Source of the DNA: Dermanyssus gallinae | Lineage: Eukaryota > Arthropoda > Arachnida > Mesostigmata > Dermanyssidae | DNA: 64,000 nucleotides | NCBI GenBank assembly: GCA_003439945.1 | Contig: QVRM01005467.1 | Coordinates: 335,001 to 399,000, forward strand | Direction: 5' to 3' | Shown here: positions 13,096 to 22,646 of the stretch, in pieces | Layout of the letters: each line of letters begins with the position of its first letter | Numbering within the stretch: position 1 is the stretch's first letter | Notes under the pieces: generated by a model | Told to the model about the DNA's origin: nothing | The model's database searches: none | What the model saw: the letters and a program-made list of their open reading frames with translations, nothing else | Translations under genes and position numbers: made by a program

Positions 13096-14439
13096 TAGTA
13101 ATACGATTTATTAATAACATGTGCATTTATCACAATTACTAATATACCACTTATATAACATCTACAAAATATTGCCTTATTTTATTATTATTGCTTGTGT
13201 GGTGACCACTCAACATCTATCAGTACTGCACTCTGGGAAATGTAGCAGGCTACCATTCAACGCAACAAAATGCGAGGTCATTGCCATTAGAGGGCACATA
13301 TGAAAATCGCAAACAGACAAACATGCAATGTAAACGAGGCCCTTTGAAGAATAACAAAAATTGGCCCTCTAGAAATCCTATGCGTTCCTCACGTGGCCCT
13401 TGAAGAAAGTAAACACCTTAGCTAAAAGAGAAGCTTTAGAAACGGTCCATCCCCGCCTGACAGCCATGCATCCACAGGTGGTCCTTAGTATTTTGAGGTG
13501 GAGTCTCGGCTCCCGAAGATTTAACTACATTCTACGAGTATCGCCAACTATGCAATCCCCTAATGAACGCAAGTTCCACGACACGACCAGTTAAAATATA
13601 CTCGGAGAAGTCCTAAACGTCAGACGGAAACATATATATGAAAAAGAGCGTCTCTTCCTGTCGCTACATATAGACTCGCTATTGGGAGCATCGTCGATAC
13701 GGTCCCAGTTTGTTACGCACCGTTGTTGAACTAGTTTGGCCTCTCCAGGAAATTTCTGTTTGAAATTACTATACGGCTTGAGAGTTTAAGAATAGGAAAT
13801 AAGGTAGATCAAGTAGTGAGGATACCTATCGACCCCGATCTATTAGAGGACCACCTCAGAAACACATGCTGAACTATACCGCAAAAGTAGCGAGAGAGAT
13901 TTCGGATAGTCTTCTTTCTGAGATTTCTTGCTTAACCTTGTCAACTGATAGAAACTGCGGCGACCTGAATTGAGCCAAGTATTTTCTGGTAATCGCAGCT
14001 GTTTTATAGTCGTGCCTGTGCGCTCTAGAGTGGTCGGGCAGTTCGTAAATCTCGGCGTAAAATGACTCCGCTAATAACAAATTTAATGTTTTCTTTGCAC
14101 TACTGAACCGACTGATTTAATCCGTCTTGCAGGTGTTTCGCTACGAGAAGCCAGACAAGTTTGCTTTTAAACCCAACGATCCAAATGTTTTTCCATATCT
14201 TCTGGTCACCATAGGGTCGGGCGTGTCCATCATCAAGGTACGTGACATTTGATTGAAGTCACTGGATTATATATAGGCTTTGTCGAGCACAAATATGTTG
14301 CAGCAGGGCAATGACAACCACGCTCAACAAATACAACCAGCAAGACCGGGGCTCGAACTTGCGATTGTTTTGCTAACCATGGTCGCCATAGCAACGTCCT
14401 TTTTCAAACGGTGTGTTAGCCGCCTAAGCCGCTAGAGTG

Positions 14440-14480
<41 letters not shown>

Positions 14481-17400
14481 TAGGTTGTGTTTTTGTTTAC
14501 TTTTCCGCCAAGGTGAAATGTAGTTTTCTCGTCTTTGTAAGGAACAAGGAAGGAGTCAATCAGTTGCGCAACAATGTTTTGTTTTTCACAATGCCGTTAT
14601 TTTCTGGTTGCGTTATGGCACTCCGTATCATCGTGCGCGAATATGCGCGATGCGGAAGCTCTGGAGAGAAAAGAAAACAAACAAAGGGAGGCGGAGATGC
14701 GCCAGCGTGAATTAATATCTCATTATAAATTACCGAGTTAACGAGCAAATGACTATTGTCTGCTGCACCGACGCTCGGTTGTCGACTACGTTGTTTGTGT
14801 GTTTGTTGTTGCTCGTTGCATCCCACCAGGTGGAGTCCGAAACGACATTCGAACGCATCGGTGGGTCAGCGATGGGCGGCGCAACGTTCTGGGGCCTCGG
14901 GACGCTGCTCACTGGCACGCGCGACTTTGACGAGCTGTTGGCTCTGGCCGAACAGGGCGACCACCGGCGAGTCGACACGCTTGTCGGCGACATCTACGGC
15001 AGTGACTATCTGACGCTGTCGGCGGACACGATCGCCTGCTCGTTTGGCAAGCTGTCCCGGCTGCCCGGACGAGGTGGGCGTTTGGCATCGGACGCCGGCG
15101 CCGACGATAGTCAACTCGGCCCTCCAGCGACGACGACGACGACGACAGCGACGACGACGACGATGAACAACAATAGTGACAATCCTCATCATCATGACCA
15201 CGATCATGACCGCAACCGGGACGGTAACCTCAACCGCAACCACGACGACCCCGAACACGGCGGTGGAAGCGGCGGCAGCAGCGGCGGCGGCTGTGCCTGG
15301 GAGCACAGCAACAACATACGCGACGCGGTGAATCCGGCCGACGTCGCCCGATCGCTGCTGCTCATGATCTCGAACGATATCGGCCAGCTGGCGAGTCTGT
15401 ACGCGCTGTCGCACAACCTCGACCGCGTCTACTTCGGCGGCTACTTCATGCGGTCGCGGCCGTTGTCGATGCACACGCTTTCGTACGCCGTCAACTTCTG
15501 GTCGAAGGGCCGCGTCGAGCCGCTGTTTCTGCGCCACGAAGGCTATCTGGGCGCGATCGGCGCCTATCTGGCCGGCGGCAATCCGGCCGTCAGCTCCGAC
15601 CAGGTGTCGTGGGCCGAGAACTACGCGTGCAGCTCGCTGGCCGGAGCGCCGGGCGCTCCGCCCACGCACATCGAGATGGACCTCTACGAGTGGGCCATGG
15701 TGAGTGAGTCTATGGTTGGTTGGTCGATAGTTGCTGTTCGGTTGGTTGGTCGATAGTTGCTGTTCGATTGGTTGGTCGATAGTTGCTGTAGCCCTCGTTG
15801 TCGAGCCGTCATCGTGGTCGAGGCGTCCATCCATGTCCGTGTCGGACTCAACATCGACTCAACGCTCGGATCTGGCTGGCCGAGTTGGCTGTAGCTGTCC
15901 GGCTAATAATGTAGTTTTCAGTCATCTTGCGACGACGTCGACGACGACTTAGATGGGTGCAATTAAGTTCATGCGGCCGTAAGGGAAATGGAAGGAGGCG
16001 GCATGCGGTTGTTTACAGTGTGTGTATATGTTTACGTATGCATAGATTAGTTGATTTCTTTGCTTGACAACTGTGTGTACACATGTAACCTTTTCCGGAG
16101 GCTTTTTTATTTTCATTCATTTATATTCATTTAGACGATATCGTGCCACAGGCAACTTAGCCCATTACGAGCGACTAAAATGTGGTTATCAGAGCGTTAA
16201 AAAATATATATATGTATATATATAGCCCCTGGAAAAAAGGTCACACGTGTGCACACATTTATCAAGCAAAGAATCAACTCAATTTTTTTTATATGCATAT
16301 AAATGTAAATATATTTTTACGGAGGAGGAGAAAATGCATTTGAAGCCACAGAGACAACGGAGAAGAACGCCATTTTCTAGCGATTATATGTTTTATGTTT
16401 AACGTACTGATCTTTGTATCGTATTTTGGGCCACAGGTGTCATGTCCCTTGCTGGTTCATCCTGAAAGCTACACCGCAGATACGGTCGATCTAACGAAGG
16501 ACGTAGCAGCTCGAGAGTATTGGTTAGACTGCTTCGAAAAGGCCATCGTAAAATTTGTTGAAGTCGCTGTGACCAGTCAAAAAGATAAAAAGGACTCGCT
16601 GCAGAGGGGAGAGGCAGTACGCGACAAGTACCTTGAGAAAATCAGCTATCTCCGCAGAAACCCTTCGTACGTATGCAATTCAATATACATACCTACATAT
16701 AGATATACGTGAGTGCAATACGAAGGCATATTCAGCCATCGTCATGTAGTGTACTTACGGCAACACGTTGCTCTCCTACAGAATCATGCATATAAGCAGA
16801 TTTTTTTCTTTTTTTTTGAAAAAAAATTTTCATCACATGTATTCCTCTCGTATAGAATACGCATACCACATTGCTACTTATACTGCTTGATTTCATATAT
16901 TTTACGTCTCATGCTTTAGGTTCTTGTCGTTAATACGCTATTGGAGCGCGCAAACTCGGACGATAGCTTCTTGCCTATCTTAAAATATGCGTCAAATTAT
17001 TTATTTAACAAAGCCACACTACACTCAGAACACCACATCGTACTTTATGGTTCGCAATGAGCAAAAATTCTTGCAAAAAGGATGTCGACTTATTTGATTG
17101 TCTGTACTGTTTTTACGTAAAATTTCCAAACTATGAGAAACATTGAAGAACCGAACCTGCGACTTCTGGTGCTAAAGACGTCGTCCATCTCTCTCACTCC
17201 TTACCGGCGATGATACTTCGAATATTAATACCTCGTGTTATTAACACACAACTACCATATGATAAAATGTTTGTGGTAAAAATCCTATTATAAGTGGGGG
17301 TTATGCAGTCCGTCTAAATGCTGAATGTTTCTAACTAAAATGTTGTAACTGCCATGCTGTGTTTCCTTTTTTGCGCGTTTAGCGTGTACGGATCGCTGAC

Positions 17401-18490
17401 TGTGCGCAGCTTACTTGACATGCGCGAGCAGTGTCTATTGGAGTTTGAATTTGCTGACCCATACATGCTGCAGAAAAGGCAGGAAAGTGAGTTGGCGCTT
17501 CGGGAGTTGCCGCATGTCATCCAGAAATTAGACTCAATCGACGACGAGCTTGAACGACAGGCCGGCCTCATAAAAGGACTTCTGGCAGGTAGGCTAATGG
17601 CTTCATCACATAGGTACGTGTGCCGAATCGCTGCTGAGCAACACCAACCATGCAGTTCGCGCTGCTACCGTCGATGATAAAGGGATGGTGGCAGTGGTGC
17701 TTGGTGCTTTTATTCTGTTAGCCAATACTTTTTTTCGACTTTTCATCACATTTATTCCTCTCATATGTAGTACGCGTACCTCATTACTACTTATACTGCG
17801 ATACTGTATGCGAACAGACCAGTTGTTAATATTCATCAGCTATGTATCTGGTGTAGACGAGGCGATTGTCACATGCAGGACGAGGTCAGAGGTGAGAGGC
17901 ACTGCGTGTGTCTAGGTCTTCTTCAAACCTCCCGTCGGACTTGTTCAACTTTATTTTTTGCTTTCGAGGCAAAACTTGTGAATAATACTGTATGGGGCAC
18001 TTTCAACCTCAATCGAGTTATCTCAGTCGGTGCATAGCTCAATATGAGGTAGGATCTTTATCCGTATCGACTAGCAAAGTACGCGCTTCGTGTACATTGC
18101 AAGGCACTTTTCAAGCAAACCAAAGTTTGCCCGAGTGAGGTGTCCCCGTACTATGTCGAGTTCACACGTCGTCTTGGAACAATCTTGAGGTAGTAGAGCC
18201 AGAACGGACAGTTGCCGAACGTCGCCTAACTCTCCATAAAGAGGGACAAGAGCTGGCTAGAGTGTGAGCTTTAAAGTTAAAAGACCCTTCAGATTCAGCC
18301 ATTTTCATTGTTGACAAATGATATTGACAAATCTGTATCTAATCGTTTTTACACTCTCGGCAGTGCGTATTTGTATGACATGTTTTTGTATGCACAAGTG
18401 GACACAAAACACAACGAAAAATATTGAAATTAAATACAAAAGAAAAATTATTATTTAATCCGTCAAGTCGGTACTGCGTATAACAGTTGG

Positions 18491-18521
<31 letters not shown>

Positions 18522-21500
18522 ACTGTCAAGAAACCCAATGTCGCAACGCGACCTGGTCGGTATAATGACTTAACGGCATTGCAGGCAATGTTTTCGACTA
18601 CGGTGCCAAGGAGGTTGTTCGGTTAATGCGCGACGCCGAGTCGCGACAGGAGTCGTTTGGCTTTGAAAGGGCCAACTCGTTGCTGCAGAAACGGCCATGG
18701 CTGGTCGACGATCTCGACGACTGGCTGCGAAGAGTGCGTGACGGACCGCGGCATCGGTGCGCTGCGATATTTGTCGACAACTGTGGCGTAGACCTTATTC
18801 TTGGTAAGCGTATGACACGCCGGCATCACAGTATAGGCGGCTGCACGTTACTCTAGGTGCTGCCCGCTCCCTTGAATGGACCAGGAGTTCGTGCCCACTT
18901 CACGACAGATATTCCTTTGATGTCGTTGGAGCCGTGAATGTCGCATTCAACGAATTCAACGACAACATTATAATATTATTGATTTGTTAGATATAATTGA
19001 CCCGCGCAAGTTTACTCGCATATGCAAACGGCCCGAGCATATATATATATATATATATATAATCCAGAGCGAATAAAATATTATTATGGTTTATTAACAC
19101 CCAGGTTTGGTAAACTTTAAAGTAACATCAGTCTCAATCAGTGGTTTTTCTGCGTCACCAAATCTTCCCTCATCTTGCGAGTTCAGCTATTGATTGCACT
19201 GCTGGACATGCTGCGGCGTGGTATCTATCACAATGGCCTAAGCACCTACAACACTCCTGAGGATTGTGGAATTCTTGGGTGCTGCATAACACGTGATGGA
19301 ACCCGTGGGCTGCAAATGCCTTAGCTAGATGCCTATTCTTATATCCGGCTGCTCGCCAGGTTGTACTCCTCATCGCTATCGTCGTGTATATTCCTATGTC
19401 TATATGCTTTAATTTTTCCCCCCACTTCATAGTGTAGGCCACGAAGGCCGTCGTCTTAGGTAAACCCCGTTTTACTTGTAATTCCTGTGTCATTAGAGCC
19501 CCCTTCTAATATATGAACTATTCTATTCCTACAAGAGTTAGCTAACCCCAAAACCCGTTTCATGAAGAAAAATCGAACGCTATCTAGTAACTGTAGATCT
19601 GCCTCTCCTAATTTCTCCCATATAAGTGATACACCAAATGTTGCTATTGGTTCTATTTTTATCTTGAAAAGGGCGGACGCGGTATGTATTGACAACATTT
19701 GCGGGTTTTTAATTGCTGCTGCCGCTCGAATGGCTTTTCCTACTCTGCTTTCACTATGTTTTCGAAAGCTGCTACCATTTGATGTTATAGTGACCCCTAA
19801 ATAGGTAAATTTATTTACAAAATTTTCTGTATTACCCCTGACTCGAAGAACATCGTCTTTCGCCAATCGACCTCCTCTTCGAAATTTTACTGCTACTGTC
19901 TTTTGCCAGTTAATACTAAGTCCCATCTCGTCCATATAATCGATTAGCCGTTCCAGTCCCTGCTTAACCCTAAATAAACTCCTGCCATAGATCGCAATGT
20001 CATCTGCATACATTAATGTATTTGCCCACTCTCTGGTCCACCCCTGCCTTACCCGGTTAGGTAGTCCTCCCAATAGTACCGAAAAAAGCAACGAGCTAAG
20101 TCCGTCTCCTTGGGCCACGCCTGTAGTTTGCTTTACTTTTCCCACAATCCCTATACCGTTGTCGATGTATACTGTAGTCTCCCCAAGAATGGTACTTAAA
20201 AGTTTTAGTAAGCGATACGGAACTCCCTCCATAGCTAACTTTTCTATAATCCTACTTCGTGGCGCTAAGTCAAAGGCAGCTTTAAGGTCTATAAATATTG
20301 CGTATAACGGTCTTCTAGGTTCTGATAGAGTTTCCCAAATTTCTGCTAGCAACTGGCGCAGGGCCGTATAGGTCGACTTCGACCTTCTGAACCCAGGTTG
20401 TTCTTCTGGTATTGCGTTTCTGGTTTCGAGGTAACGCTCTAGTCTATCTAATATTATTCCCGAGAAAATTTTATAGGGGCAACTCTTAAGTGTTATGCCC
20501 CTCCAAGATTCCGGCTTAGTTTCTATGCCTTTTCCTTTTGGTATGGCAATCAAGGTATCCTCTTTCCACGCTTTTGGTACTTCCCCGGATTTTAGGCACT
20601 CGTCAAATAAAGCTTTCCAGCGTGGTGCGAGTGCCAGCGTTTGCTTTAAATGCTCGTTTCGTATCATATCGTTCCCGGCAGCTTTGCCTCTACGCGCCCT
20701 TTCAATTGCCCTGACAACGTCTTCGAATGTGACTGGTCGAATTACCCATTCCCGTGCAAGTTCGGTTTTCTCGTTTCAATATATAATGGTTTCTTTTGTA
20801 TGGAATTGTCAAGGTGTGGTGCCGTTTGCACGGGAGCTGGCTCGGCGAGGCACTCAGGTGTTGCTGTGTGCTAACGCGCGTCCAGTACTCAACGATGTGA
20901 CCATTGATGAGCTGCGTCTTTTGGCGGAACAAGTGTCGGCTCTCTGTCCAGTCTGGCAGAAGGCAATGGCCGAGGGTCGTATACGCCTACTTGACTCGGG
21001 ACAAAGTTCGCCGTGTCTCGACCTCGCTAGAATCAAAAGGTGAGCGCTTTTGCCTGTAAGCACTATATATCCTATACATCCTATACATTACACTATGTAT
21101 TATACTATTATACTATCTATCGTATAATTTGTATTAGCATTATATTTTGTATACTTATATGTGCACATATGATTTATTGTTCGCTTGGCATGTATACCTA
21201 AACACAGGGGTCACCCTGTTATATCAGGGGCAGGGTGTCTGAATATTTACATACAGGGTGTCCGAATAATTTCGTTGAAAACTCTAGGGTATGGTCAAGC
21301 TCGGTCAGAAAAGCATTTTGTTTGCCAATGGAAAGGGGGAAGCGGAAATGTTTCGTATAGAGTGAGATGATTGTTAATGAACATTTCTAAGCTGTGCTGT
21401 AGGTAGGCTGTTCGACCTAAGTTTATAAAATGCACAATTGTAAGAGAACGCCTTACTTAATTGAAAAACAGAACACACACCGGCGTATTTGGGAGAAACG

Positions 21501-22587
21501 TTCTGAATTATATCTGGCTAGAGCAGGGACTATTGTGATATTGAGAAGAGTTTGCAAGCTGATGTTTTTTTTGGAGGATGTACCGGAATGGGCTGGCTAT
21601 TTAATTGAGTAATGTGTTCTCACACAATCGTGCATTTTATAAACTTATGTCGGACAGCCTGCATAAAACCACAACTTAGAGCATTTTTTAGCGGTAACGA
21701 AAAGGTACGAAACGCTGTAACAACCGACCCCGTTGAAATTTGAATCTGGCGCTTCGTCAGACGTCTAGGAACGTTGGAGTGTTCGGTGTGCATGTTGTGC
21801 ATGACCAAGACGAGAAGCAGGCAGTTGTGCATTTTCCGTTTCAATTGATGCGGCAGTGCGCGGCAGTGAGAGACTCGCAGCGTCCCCGTTGCAAAATTCG
21901 ACGCCTGCGGTGTGCCTGACAAGTCAGTGAGAAGTTAGAGTGCCCGTTTTCGTGAAGGTCGGGCGTGATGATCTGAGTCTAGGCCAGGAAAACACTGTGT
22001 TGATTGCGGCCCTAACTCCTCGACAATGTGAATGTTGGCTCTGATGATGGTGCCCGGCGTTGTGAAGACTTTAGCATGGCAGATTGAATTACCGAAAGGT
22101 GCACGCGCAGTGGGAAGTCTGAAGAAGCTCAACAAATCGCAGAAGGAACTGCGTATTGGGCTGCCACGGTAGCACTTGTTCCGGTGTCGTAAGGACCCCG
22201 CTTTTTGAAGCGGATCGTCACCGGTGACGAGAGTTGGTGCCATCACACTGAGCCAGAGACAAAGCGGGACAGCATGCAATGGAAGCATGCGTCGTTACCT
22301 TCCCCTAGAGAAAATCAAAGCTAGGCTATATATAACGCGCGTCCACACGCCTTCAGGGTCACACAATGTTTACTGTCTAAGTTCAAGTAGGAGCCACTTG
22401 AGCCTTCGCTCTACAGCTCAGGCATGTCGCCCTACGGCCTCTGAGTTTGGTCTTTTCTTGAAGAAGCACTTCAAAGAGAGGCGCTTTATGTCAGACGACG
22501 AACTGAAGAAGGACAGTGGAGGACTGGGGCTCTTCTCAGAGCCGCAGGTGTTCAGGGAACAAGGGATCCTTTTTCATTTGAACTCAT

Positions 22588-22646
<59 letters not shown>

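Noticed and set aside
14866..15834. 322-residue reading frame on the minus strand opposite PANK4 exon 4
   Set aside because: It is the GC-rich shadow of a well-supported exon; no family resemblance, Arg/Val/Thr-rich composition, no splice context.
17150..17215. tRNA-like box B (gcaggttcggttc on the minus strand)
   Set aside because: No box A at the right distance and no second copy in the window.
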